DNA from: Microaerobacter geothermalis
Lineage (GTDB): Bacteria > Bacillota > Bacilli > DSM-22679
NCBI RefSeq assembly: GCF_021608135.1
Contig: NZ_JAKIHL010000019.1
Location: 1 to 52,152 of the forward strand
Direction: 5' to 3'
Length of the DNA: 52,152 bases
The notes under the pieces were generated by a model. The model ran no database searches, was not told the DNA's origin, and worked only from the letters and a program-made list of their open reading frames with translations. Below, piece after piece: positions 36,609-43,513 of this stretch. Both the position numbers and the translations under genes were made by a program. How positions within the stretch are numbered: the first letter of the stretch is position 1; every line of letters begins with the position of its first letter.

Positions 36609-37088
36609 TTATTTCCCTTGGTCGTTAAAATGTTTTTCCATTAATTTCCTTTCTTTCTTTTTTCGGTATAATCCTAAAAGAATGTATACCAGAAAAAAGC
36701 TAAAAATAGCCACAATGAATCCGTTGATGGCACTTCCTAAGATAAGGGCAACTCCCTTTTCCTTAAGCAGAGCTAATCCTGAAACTTCGGTCATCTCTTT
36801 GGTGACCTTATCTCCAATTAATATCATTCCTGTATTTAAGTTAAAGTATAGAAAGAGAGGAATAATAAATTTTCCGATGATAAATCCGATAATGGATGCC
36901 GGCAGATTCCCTTTGAACAATCGAACCAATGGATACAATAGAATAACGGCAACACCCAAGGTAGGCAAGGTAATAAACTCAATGAAGATGCCGATGGCAA
37001 ATCCTCGCGCAACAATGGCTGGAGCCCCTTTCGTACGCAATAATTTGAGATATTGTAAGCGTAAACTTCTTAGAATTTTTTTTAGCAT
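36609..37088 (-). CDS. DUF2062 membrane protein
   Basis: 159 residues. RTKGAPAIVARGFAIGIFIE (about 20-39) is the DUF2062 opening, followed by TLPTLGVAVILLYPLVRLF, NLPASIIGFIIGKFIIPLFL and a final helix around 120-145. About three to four membrane segments with a basic tail. Function of the family unknown. The stop lies 31 nt upstream of the small gene on the same strand. Confidence 0.85.
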   Translation of the reverse strand: MLKKILRSLRLQYLKLLRTKGAPAIVARGFAIGIFIEFITLPTLGVAVILLYPLVRLFKGNLPASIIGFIIGKFIIPLFLYFNLNTGMILIGDKVTKEMTEVSGLALLKEKGVALILGSAINGFIVAIFSFFLVYILLGLYRKKKERKLMEKHFNDQGK

Positions 37089-37249
37089 GTAATAGCTCCT
37101 ATGATTTTCTCATATTGTACCGTTTCTTTTTTAATTATAGCGAAGTCTTGTCCAATTGTATAATATTCTTTCCTTTTTTTCGGGAAAGAAAAATTTTCAC
37201 AGACGAAATTCATTTCTATAGAAGTGGAACTGGATTCCAAAAAATTCTA

Positions 37250-37278
37250 TTGACTAATTTATAACGGTTATGATAAAT
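37250..37278 (+). promoter_or_regulatory. Candidate promoter for the Met-Leu-Gly tRNA cluster
   Basis: TTGACT (37250-37255), 17-bp spacer, ATAAAT (37273-37278), 34 nt before the first tRNA. The -35 is good and the -10 weak. Confidence 0.45.
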
Positions 37279-37311
37279 TATGTCTTGTGCTATCAGCGGC
37301 ATCATCATTGT

Positions 37312-37388
37312 GGCGGCGTAGCTCAGCTGGCTAGAGCGTACGGTTCATACCCGTGAGGTCGGGGGTTCGATTCCCTCCGCCGCTACCA
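37312..37388 (+). tRNA. tRNA-Met (CAT), elongator
   Basis: 77 nt including encoded CCA. Acceptor GGCGGCG pairs with CGCCGCT, the anticodon loop is TTCATAC, and the T-arm has GGTTCGATTCC. The sequence closely follows the Bacillus elongator tRNA-Met pattern. Confidence 0.93.
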
Positions 37389-37461
37389 TGGTTCCATCAA
37401 GAATTTCTTTTTCTTGACTTTTTTTACATGATGGATAAAATGATATTACACACCTATACAT

Positions 37462-37548
37462 GCGGACGTGGCGGAATCGGCAGACGCGCTAGATTCAGGT
37501 TCTAGTGGTGGCAACACCGTGGGGGTTCAAGTCCCTTCGTCCGCACCA
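37462..37548 (+). tRNA. tRNA-Leu (CAG)
   Basis: 87 nt, class II with a long variable arm (TGGTGGCAACACCGT region). Anticodon stem CTAGA/TCTAG with loop TTCAGGT; acceptor GCGGACG/CGTCCGC, CCA encoded. Confidence 0.93.
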
Positions 37549-37552
37549 ATCT

Positions 37553-37627
37553 GCGGAAGTGGCTCAGGGGTAGAGCATCGCCTTGCCAAGGCGAGGGTCG
37601 CGGGTTCGAATCCCGTCTTCCGCTCCA
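37553..37627 (+). tRNA. tRNA-Gly (GCC)
   Basis: 75 nt. Acceptor GCGGAAG/CTTCCGC, anticodon loop TTGCCAA, T-arm GGGTTCGAATCCC, CCA encoded. Its 3' part from the T-loop onward is duplicated 113 bp downstream (see the mobile element entry). Confidence 0.93.
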
Positions 37628-37752
37628 TCATTGAATAAACATCCCCGGAATTAAGTCAAGGGGATTCGAAACCAGCCTGGAACAGGCGGAGGGGACGTCG
37701 AAGTCGGGCGCGAAGCGAGCGTATCCCGTCTTCCGCTCCATCATTGAATAAA
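37610..37752 (+). mobile_element. tRNA-3'-end-duplicating mini-element, Gly copy
   Basis: A 30-bp direct repeat (37610-37639 and 37723-37752, identical) starts in the T-loop of tRNA-Gly at ATCCCGTC, includes the acceptor strand and CCA, and runs 12 bp past the tRNA. Between the repeats is an 83-bp core with GGGGATTCGAAACCAGCC, hairpin GCCTG-GAA-CAGGC, CGTCGAAGTCGGG, hairpin CGC-GAA-GCG and the end GAGCGT. The core is shared with the Asp copy, while the direct repeat is that of the local tRNA. No ORF. A non-autonomous element, or an RNA-mediated insertion, that regenerates the tRNA end. See findings. Confidence 0.75.
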
Positions 37753-37774
37753 TAGGATAATATATTTAATACTG

Positions 37775-37799
37775 AAATCGGCTATGTGGCCGATTTTTT
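37775..37799 (+). terminator. Terminator of the first tRNA cluster
   Basis: AAATCGGC-TATGTG-GCCGATTT followed by TTTTC. It stops the Met-Leu-Gly transcript after the mini-element, so the element is transcribed with the tRNAs. Confidence 0.85.
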
Positions 37800-37844
37800 C
37801 TATTTAAGCCTCCTACATCATTCAGTCAGTGACAAATGAATCAT

Positions 37845-37874
37845 TTGAAATTGAAGGGGATCAAATGATATAAT
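37845..37874 (+). promoter_or_regulatory. Sigma-A promoter of fabI
   Basis: TTGAAA (37845-37850), 18-bp spacer, TATAAT (37869-37874). Confidence 0.65.
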
Positions 37875-37908
37875 GATTTCTAACTGTCTGAATAGAGGAG
37901 GAAAAGAA

Positions 37909-38685
37909 ATGAATCAGCTATTGCAGGGGAAAAATTTTTTGATCATGGGAGTGGCGAATAAAAGAAGTATTGCATGGGGGATTGCTCAATCTTTGAGTAA
38001 GGCAGGAGCCACCTTAGCTTTTACATATCAGGGGGAACGTCTTGAACAAAATGTAAGGGAATTGGCGGAGACCTTGCCTCAAGAGGAAGTAATACTTATT
38101 CCATGTGATGTTACCAAAGATGAGGATATTCAGAATGCCTTTTCAACCCTTCGCGAAAAAGTAGGTGTACTTCATGGGATTGCCCATTGTATTGCTTTTG
38201 CCAAGACTGAAGAATTGGAGGGAGAATTTTTACAAACCTCCAGAGATGGTTATGCCTTGGCACAGGATATTAGTGCCTATTCTCTGGTTGCCGTTGCCAG
38301 AGAAGCCAAGCCGCTCATGACTGAGGGAGGCAGCATTGTCACACTCACCTATTTGGGTGGAGAACGTGTCGTCCCCAATTACAATGTAATGGGAGTGGCC
38401 AAGGCTGCCTTAGATATGAACGTCAAGTATTTGGCAAATGATCTGGGGCCCCACAATATTCGTGTCAACGCTATTTCCGCCGGCCCGATAAGGACCTTGG
38501 CGGCGAAGGGAGTACGCAACTTTAACAGTATTCTAAAAGTCATTGAGGAAAAAGCACCCCTTCGCAGAACGGTTGATCAAAGTGAAGTTGGGGATACCGC
38601 TCTTTTCTTGTTTAGCCATCTATCCAGGGGAATTACTGGTGAAATTATTCATGTTGATGCCGGTTACAATATTCTTGGCAATTAA
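37909..38685 (+). CDS. fabI: Enoyl-[acyl-carrier-protein] reductase (NADH)
   Basis: 258 residues, a divergent SDR of the FabI type. N-terminal NFLIMGVANKRSIAWGIAQS is the FabI cofactor signature; PCDVTKDEDI; catalytic Tyr-x6-Lys as YNVMGVAK (about 157-164) preceded by a Tyr in SAYSLVAVAREA; C-terminal IHVDAGYNILG. It reduces enoyl-ACP in the last step of fatty acid elongation. ATG after AGAGGAGG. Single gene with its own promoter and a weak terminator downstream. Confidence 0.96.
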   Translation: MNQLLQGKNFLIMGVANKRSIAWGIAQSLSKAGATLAFTYQGERLEQNVRELAETLPQEEVILIPCDVTKDEDIQNAFSTLREKVGVLHGIAHCIAFAKTEELEGEFLQTSRDGYALAQDISAYSLVAVAREAKPLMTEGGSIVTLTYLGGERVVPNYNVMGVAKAALDMNVKYLANDLGPHNIRVNAISAGPIRTLAAKGVRNFNSILKVIEEKAPLRRTVDQSEVGDTALFLFSHLSRGITGEIIHVDAGYNILGN

Positions 38686-38696
38686 GATTGACAGAT

Positions 38697-38719
38697 CAAA
38701 TAACCACAATGGTGGTTTG
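38697..38719 (+). terminator. Weak terminator after fabI
   Basis: CAAATAACCAC-AATG-GTGGTTTG hairpin followed by CTTCTTGCTT; the T-tract is interrupted. Confidence 0.5.
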
Positions 38720-38728
38720 CTTCTTGCT

Positions 38729-39082
38729 TCAATTGTCTAAATAAGTAGCGATTTCGGCAATTTTATGCTCTGCTGCTTCTCTAATAGAGTGGGGTATATG
38801 GAAATGAGAAATACGCTTTTTTACATGACCCTTTGATTCTATACTGGGTTGACCAATTTTTACCGGTTGCTTTTCTAAGGATTCAATGGAGAGGCTGGAG
38901 GAAATAACCTTAGTGGGTATTCGCAATTGGTAGGTAATATTTGTTGATACATCGGTGATTTTTAGTGAATATGTGGGAGACATGCTCTCTCCATTTTTTT
39001 TAAACCCTCTTTCTGATAATGTGCGATCTACCACTGAAAACGGTTTTGTCTTTCCGGCAAGTAAAGAACGGCCAATTTGCAT
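38729..39082 (-). CDS. Hypothetical protein (possibly YugN-like)
   Basis: About 117 residues beginning MQIGRSLLAGKTKPFSVVDR, then ISSSLSIESLEKQPVKIGQP and an HFHIPHSIREAAEHKIAEIA end. A beta-rich middle with a helical C-terminus. The layout recalls YugN-like proteins, but the match is weak and I do not assign it. GGGAGGA lies 13 nt before this ATG; the TTG at 39094 abuts it. Confidence 0.6.
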   Translation of the reverse strand: MQIGRSLLAGKTKPFSVVDRTLSERGFKKNGESMSPTYSLKITDVSTNITYQLRIPTKVISSSLSIESLEKQPVKIGQPSIESKGHVKKRISHFHIPHSIREAAEHKIAEIATYLDN

Positions 39083-39235
39083 AAAATAAATCAATCCTCC
39101 CTTTTCATATTCAGATTACATATTTACACTTTATGTTTTACTAGGCATGGTTTATAACTTTTATACCTAATTCACTTTCGCTATCATTTTGCGATCTATA
39201 GAGATGAACGAAGGGATTATGATGGGGGTGTTTTT

Positions 39236-40069
39236 ATGTGGGCTGATTTACACACGCATACGACTGCTTCTGATGGAAAATGCTCTCCTTCAGATAATAT
39301 TATTCGGGCAAAGAAGAAGGGATTACAGGCAATTGCCATTACTGACCATGACACAGTTGCCGGTTTGGACGAAGCGATGAAAGCGGGAACAGAAATGGAT
39401 ATTGTGGTTGTTCCGGGAATAGAAATCAGTTCAATTTTCAAAGGACAAGATATCCATGTGTTGGGGTATTATGTGGACAAAGATGATCCGTGTTTTTTAA
39501 ATAAGCTTAAAGAATTAAGGAAAACCAGAGATAAAAGAAACGAGATGATGGTGAAGAAATTAAATGAGTTGGGCCTTTCTATTGGAATGGATGAGGTATA
39601 CGCTAGAAAAAAAGATAACGAAGGAAATATCGGGCGGCCTCATATAGCGGAAGTATTAATGGAAAAAGGAATTGTATCTTCTATGGAAGAGGCCTTTCGT
39701 CAATATTTGGGAAAAGAGGGAAGGGCATATGTGAATCCTCCCAGGATATCCCCTTTTGAAGCCATTGACTTGATCAAAGAGGCAAGGGGTGTTCCTGTGG
39801 TTGCCCATCCCGGTTTATATGATGATGATTTGTTAATTGAAGAGATGATTCAGTATGGTCTAAAGGGTATAGAAGTGTTTCATCCCGATCATAGCGATGA
39901 CGCAGTAAATCGCTATTCTAAATTAGCGTCTACATATGGGTTGATAATGACCGGTGGTTCAGATTTCCATGGAGAAAGAAATGGTGAAATTTTCCACGGT
40001 GACATCGGTTTAAAATATGTGAATATTGAGATTGTCAATCAATTAAAACAATTAGCGGAAAATGCTTAA
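39236..40069 (+). CDS. PHP-domain metallo-phosphoesterase
   Basis: 277 residues. Metal-binding motifs in order: DLHTHTTASDG (4-14), ITDHDTVAG (about 35), PGIEIS (about 60), VGRPHIA-type IGRPHIAEVL (about 132), VAHPG (about 190) and the final GGSDFHG (about 240). These make the trinuclear site of PHP enzymes such as YciV/TrpH-type 5'-3' exoribonuclease or nucleoside 3',5'-bisphosphate phosphatase. GGGGGTG is before the ATG. Stands alone, followed immediately by the convergent yjcF. Confidence 0.9.
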   Translation: MWADLHTHTTASDGKCSPSDNIIRAKKKGLQAIAITDHDTVAGLDEAMKAGTEMDIVVVPGIEISSIFKGQDIHVLGYYVDKDDPCFLNKLKELRKTRDKRNEMMVKKLNELGLSIGMDEVYARKKDNEGNIGRPHIAEVLMEKGIVSSMEEAFRQYLGKEGRAYVNPPRISPFEAIDLIKEARGVPVVAHPGLYDDDLLIEEMIQYGLKGIEVFHPDHSDDAVNRYSKLASTYGLIMTGGSDFHGERNGEIFHGDIGLKYVNIEIVNQLKQLAENA

Positions 40070-40516
40070 CTATAGATCCTTTACCATGGTGACATGGGGA
40101 ATATTGGCTTCATAAAACAGTTCGCTAATTTGAGAGTATCCCAATTTTTTATAGAAGGGTTCTGCGTGAAGTTGAGCGTTTAATTTTGCCTTTGTGTATC
40201 CAGCCTCTTTTGCCGCTTTCTCCAAGAATAACATCAGTTCTCTGCCCAAACCAGTTCCCCTTAATTCAGGAAGTACGGCAACCCTTTCGATTTTAGCCGT
40301 TGTTTCATCATAGGATCTAAATCGGGCAGTTGCAACGGGCTGCAACTGTTCATTGTAGACAATAAAATGGGTGGAAATTTCTTCGTATTGATCAATTTCA
40401 ATCTCTTCAGGTACGTTTTGTTCCTCGATAAACACCTTTTTCCTCACCTTAAGGGCGTCTTGCCAATCTTCTTTGTTTTGGGCGATTTTAAATGTTAATT
40501 GATCTGTCGTTCTCAT
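40070..40516 (-). CDS. yjcF: GNAT N-acetyltransferase, YjcF-like
   Basis: 148 residues with the GNAT fold: ALKVRKKVFIEEQNVPEEIE (about 20-39), the acetyl-CoA loop RVAVLPELRGTGLGRELMLF (R-x-x-G-x-G/A, about 93-112) and LNAQLHAEPFYKKLGY (about 120-136). ElaA/YjcF-type; the acceptor is unknown. Its start overlaps the stop of yjcG by 4 nt, the same pairing as in Bacillus. Confidence 0.9.
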   Translation of the reverse strand: MRTTDQLTFKIAQNKEDWQDALKVRKKVFIEEQNVPEEIEIDQYEEISTHFIVYNEQLQPVATARFRSYDETTAKIERVAVLPELRGTGLGRELMLFLEKAAKEAGYTKAKLNAQLHAEPFYKKLGYSQISELFYEANIPHVTMVKDL

Positions 40517-41031
40517 TCCACTTCTCCTAATAAAAAAGTTTGATATACACTCCAGGTCTCATTTTCTAACTGATAGACCAAATGAATTCTGTCCACATAA
40601 GTTTCCAGGTTGAATTTGTTCATTCGTAATCTGCCATATACATCGAGAAGTTCAGAGGTTGACATGTCTTGACCAATGGTTAGATGAGGAATAAAACGAT
40701 ATGAAGTTGGTATGGGAATTTTTATTTCGTTTCTAAGAGATTGATGAAGCTTAATGATCTCAGTCTCTTCTTTTATTGCAAAATAAATGACTGGATTTGT
40801 AGGGTGAAAGGTGCTGACCTTATGAAACTGAAGTATAAATGGCTTTGTATTTTCTGTTATTTTTTTTATTGATGGGGTTAATTCCTTTATTTGAGGGTCA
40901 TCCGCCTCAAAAGCCTCAATTAATGTTAGATGAGGGGGAATTAATGCATAATGGCTGTCATATCTTTTGCGATATGAGTTGGCCGTATCTTGTACGTTCT
41001 TATTAGGGAAAATCACAATTCCGTATTTCAA
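40513..41031 (-). CDS. yjcG: 2'-5' RNA ligase/cyclic phosphodiesterase superfamily protein YjcG
   Basis: 172 residues. Two H-x-T/S-x motifs make the 2H active site: PPHLTLIEAF (about 33-42) and FIPHLTIGQD (about 113-122). N-terminal MKYGIVIFPNKNVQDTANSY is typical of Bacillus YjcG. Likely hydrolyses or ligates 2',3'-cyclic phosphate RNA ends or a related nucleotide; the reaction is not established. First gene of the yjcG-yjcF pair. Confidence 0.93.
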   Translation of the reverse strand: MKYGIVIFPNKNVQDTANSYRKRYDSHYALIPPHLTLIEAFEADDPQIKELTPSIKKITENTKPFILQFHKVSTFHPTNPVIYFAIKEETEIIKLHQSLRNEIKIPIPTSYRFIPHLTIGQDMSTSELLDVYGRLRMNKFNLETYVDRIHLVYQLENETWSVYQTFLLGEVE

Positions 41032-41176
41032 ACCAATCCCTCCAATACGATTCTTAGCTAAATTTTAGCAAATCTCATACCATTTGCATACTGCCGAAAG
41101 TTTATCATTCAGACACATTTTACGATAAATATGATATGATGTTAGTATACCGTAAATGGCGAGGGGGACTCAAATC

Positions 41177-41743
41177 ATGATGAGACAAGTTCACAGCAAA
41201 GAAGTAAAAGAAGCTTGTTTAAAGCGTTTAAAAGATAGAGGGGTTACCGTTGAAGATATTGCCGAAGTGGTATATCTGATGCAGGCACCATACAACGTAG
41301 ATCTAAAGATGGAATCCTGCGTAGAAAGTGTTGAAGCGGTTTTGGAAAAGAGAGAATTGCAGCATGCCATTCTTGTTGGAGTAGAATTGGATGTCCTTGC
41401 TGAAAAGGGGATGTTATCTGAACCACTTCAGTCTTTAGTAGAAAGTGATGAGGGATTATTTGGCTGTGATGAAACGTTAGCACTGGGTTCCGTATTTGGC
41501 TATGGAAGTATTGCGGTAACCACGTTCGGTCACCTTGATAAACAAAAGATTGGAGTTATTAAACGTCTCGATACGAAGAGTGGAAAAGGAGTTCATACTT
41601 TTTTAGATGATTTGGTCGCCAGTATTGCAGCCTCAGCATCCAGTCGCTTAGCCCATCGTCTTAGGGATGAACAGGAACAGGAATTGGAACAGAGAAAGCA
41701 ACGGATAGAAATGGTTGATGAAAAAAACAAGAACGTAGGATAG
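41177..41743 (+). CDS. Phosphatidylglycerophosphatase A family protein (YutG-like)
   Basis: 188 residues. Conserved GVTVEDIAEVVYLMQAPYN, QHAILVGVELDVLAE, GYGSIAVTTFGHLDKQKIG and KGVHTFLDDLVASIAASASS (about 140-160), the metal/phosphate site of this family. It would remove phosphate from phosphatidylglycerophosphate; YutG-type proteins lack the usual membrane helices of PgpA. ATG chosen because GAGGGGG lies 8 nt upstream; the ATG at 41156 precedes that site. Confidence 0.88.
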   Translation: MMRQVHSKEVKEACLKRLKDRGVTVEDIAEVVYLMQAPYNVDLKMESCVESVEAVLEKRELQHAILVGVELDVLAEKGMLSEPLQSLVESDEGLFGCDETLALGSVFGYGSIAVTTFGHLDKQKIGVIKRLDTKSGKGVHTFLDDLVASIAASASSRLAHRLRDEQEQELEQRKQRIEMVDEKNKNVG

Positions 41744-41765
41744 TCTAAGTATTCATTAATCCGAT

Positions 41766-41821
41766 GGCTAATCGCCACTATGACTTCTACTTCTAAGGTG
41801 GGAGATAAGTGGTGATTAGCC
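41766..41821 (+). terminator. Long hairpin after the pgpA-like gene
   Basis: GGCTAATCGCCACT pairs with AGTGGTGATTAGCC (one G-T pair) around a 28-nt loop containing CTTCTAAGGTGGGAG. No strong T-tract follows. Similar in motif to the hairpin at 50136-50176. Terminator or repeat-derived structure. Confidence 0.5.
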
Positions 41822-41947
41822 TCTAGTTAATTTTAACTTGTGCCGTAGAACGATTGAGGTATAATCATGAGAAAAAAGCTATGTATCATTCACGAGTGAA
41901 TTTTTGACGAATAAAATAATTGGAATCAGAAACTTGCGATTAGGGGG

Positions 41948-41976
41948 TTGATTTCTTTCGTGAAATGGTGTATATT
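41948..41976 (+). promoter_or_regulatory. Promoter of the fMet-Asp-Ile-Val tRNA cluster
   Basis: TTGATT (41948-41953), 17-bp spacer, TATATT (41971-41976), 44 nt before tRNA-fMet. Confidence 0.6.
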
Positions 41977-42019
41977 TAGTCTTGTCGCTGAAAAAAACAT
42001 TTATTTCAGCATGTAATGA

Positions 42020-42097
<78 letters not shown>

Positions 42098-42100
42098 AGT

Positions 42101-42178
42101 GGAGCTGTGGTGTAGTTGGCCTAACATGCCTGCCTGTCACGCAGGAGATCGCGGGTTCGAATCCCGTCAGCTCCGCCA
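42101..42178 (+). tRNA. tRNA-Asp (GTC)
   Basis: 78 nt. Acceptor GGAGCTG/CAGCTCC, anticodon loop CTGTCAC, T-arm GGGTTCGAATCCC, CCA encoded. The D-loop is slightly long. Its 3' part is duplicated 113 bp downstream. Confidence 0.93.
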
Positions 42179-42306
42179 TATATGAAATTCTTCGTAGCCC
42201 TTTAATCAAAGGGATTCGAAACCAGCCTCGTAAGAGGCGTAGGGGGCGTCGAAGTCGGGAACGAAGTGAGCGTATCCCGTCAGCTCCGCCATATATGAAA
42301 TTCTTC
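42161..42306 (+). mobile_element. tRNA-3'-end-duplicating mini-element, Asp copy
   Basis: A 33-bp identical direct repeat (42161-42193 and 42274-42306) starts at ATCCCGTC in the T-loop of tRNA-Asp and runs 15 bp past its CCA. The 80-bp core between has CCCTTT-AATC-AAAGGG, GGGATTCGAAACCAGCC, GCCTC-GTAA-GAGGC, CGTCGAAGTCGGG, AC-GAA-GT and the end GAGCGT. Relative to the Gly copy, the stems keep pairing by two-sided changes. The repeats differ from those of the Gly copy, so they are copies of the target, not a shared att site. Confidence 0.75.
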
Positions 42307-42335
42307 AACTTTTAACACTGTTTTGTATGTTCTGT

Positions 42336-42412
42336 GGGCCTTTAGCTCAGTTGGTCAGAGCGGTCGGCTCATAACCGATTGGTCACAGGTTCGAGTCCTG
42401 TAGGGCCCACCA
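42336..42412 (+). tRNA. tRNA with CAT anticodon, probably tRNA-Ile2 (lysidine type)
   Basis: 77 nt. Acceptor GGGCCTT/TAGGGCCC region, anticodon loop CTCATAA, CCA encoded. Body sequence GGGCCTTTAGCTCAGTTGG resembles Bacillus tRNA-Ile(CAT), whose wobble C becomes lysidine by TilS. It differs from the elongator Met at 37312. Elongator Met cannot be fully excluded. Confidence 0.85.
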
Positions 42413-42428
42413 TTTCTATTAATAGATG

Positions 42429-42505
42429 TGACTCGGTAGCTCAGCCGGGAGAGCACCATCTTGACAGGGTGGGGGTCGCTGGTTCGAACCCAGTCCGAGT
42501 CACCA
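42429..42505 (+). tRNA. tRNA-Val (GAC)
   Basis: 77 nt. Acceptor TGACTCG/CGAGTCA, anticodon loop TTGACAG, T-arm GGTTCGAACCC, CCA encoded. A T1-A72 pair is unusual for a first base but the stem is complete. Confidence 0.9.
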
Positions 42506-42519
42506 TACATAAGAGATTG

Positions 42520-42546
42520 AAACCCTTGATAATCAAGGGTTTTTTG
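42520..42546 (+). terminator. Terminator of the second tRNA cluster
   Basis: AAACCCTTGA-TAA-TCAAGGGTTT then TTTTTG. Confidence 0.88.
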
Positions 42547-42709
42547 TTACGTTTATGTGAGAATGTGTTGACCCTCTTTCACTGCCAATTATTAGGGTAT
42601 CATCTCTTACCTCAAATTTCAGTTCGCTTCCTTATTTTATCGAAATCGCTTCTCATAAGGCTTCGGCAGCCAAATTACCAAACTGTTACCCCATTTTTTG
42701 CACTCGCAT
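42533..42709 (-). pseudogene. MazE/AbrB-type antitoxin pseudogene
   Basis: GGAGGAGTGGGAGAA precedes ATG, then MRVQK followed (after a one-base A-run shift) by WGNSLVIWLPKPYEK, the SpoVT/AbrB swapped-hairpin start of MazE antitoxins. After a second shift it reads AISIK-stop-GSELKFEVRDDTLIIG, the usual GSE...D..L.I continuation. At least two frameshifts and a stop. No MazF-type toxin follows; the tRNA cluster lies there instead. A palindrome TCCATTT-N6-AAATGGA at 42722-42741 could be its old operator. Confidence 0.65.
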
Positions 42710-42836
42710 TTCTCCCACTCCTCCATTTGTTTATAAATGGATAATTTTAGTGAGTAGCGGAGAACCTTCAAGGTCGACTTCCCCATGCTGGATATGCTGT
42801 TTTAACAGAAGTTAGTTTATGGGATCGTAGGAGTAC

Positions 42837-43208
42837 TCACCCTCTGATGGCTGCTAACGCAAGCAAAATCCAGCCAAGTAAAAAGGCTACTCCCCCGAAG
42901 GGAGTAATTGCTCCTAGGACCTTAATCCCGCTTATACTTAAAGCATACAAACTTCCTGAAAATAAAAGAATTCCGATTTGAAACAACCATCCTGACCAAT
43001 TCATGAGTGATATGGCCCCCAATCTGTCAGATAAAATGGCAATAAAGATCAGGGCAATCGCATGAATCATTTGATATTGAACGCCTGTTTGATAAATAGC
43101 CAGCAAATCGGGAGAAATTTTCCCTTTCAGGCCATGGGCTCCAAAAGCTCCTAATGCCACAGACAAAAACATATTTAAGCTGCCGAGAATGACGAATAGC
43201 TTTAACAT
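42837..43208 (-). CDS. DUF423 membrane protein (YwdK-like)
   Basis: 123 residues, four membrane helices: 4-24, 45-63, 72-90 and 98-120. N-terminal FLSVALGAFGAHGLKGKISP is the DUF423 signature. Small inner-membrane protein of unknown function. TAGGAG precedes the ATG. Confidence 0.9.
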   Translation of the reverse strand: MLKLFVILGSLNMFLSVALGAFGAHGLKGKISPDLLAIYQTGVQYQMIHAIALIFIAILSDRLGAISLMNWSGWLFQIGILLFSGSLYALSISGIKVLGAITPFGGVAFLLGWILLALAAIRG

Positions 43209-43437
43209 CAGCGTCTCCTAACCTTTAGAAAATTTTTCATTGTTACAATGATACAAATACTATACCCTTTTCCAAATTCGTACACAAGTGATTCCTCATC
43301 TGACAGTATCGATCCTTATTTGGAAAAATCGCCTAGTCCTACAATTTATCAATCTAAGTTTTCCAACTTTTTTTCTGCAGATGAAGGGTAAAAGTGACAA
43401 ATCACTAACACTCTTAGCTGTAAAGCAAAAAAGTTTC

Positions 43438-43468
43438 TTTACATGATAATGATTATCATTATAATTAG
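43438..43468 (+). promoter_or_regulatory. Fur box within the promoter of the iron transporter operon
   Basis: TTTACA (43438-43443), 16-bp spacer, TATAAT (43460-43465). The spacer and -10 carry TGATAATGATTATCATTATA, a near-perfect match to the Fur 19-mer. Fe-Fur would block RNA polymerase directly, so the operon should be induced by iron limitation. Confidence 0.92.
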
Positions 43469-43513
43469 TAGTTGAGAACAATCTCTTATTGTAACGTAAG
43501 GGGGATACATATC

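Noticed and set aside
42379-42744. 121-codon open frame across the Ile and Val tRNA genes
   Set aside because: It overlaps two clear tRNAs and a terminator and has no ribosome binding site or protein-like composition.
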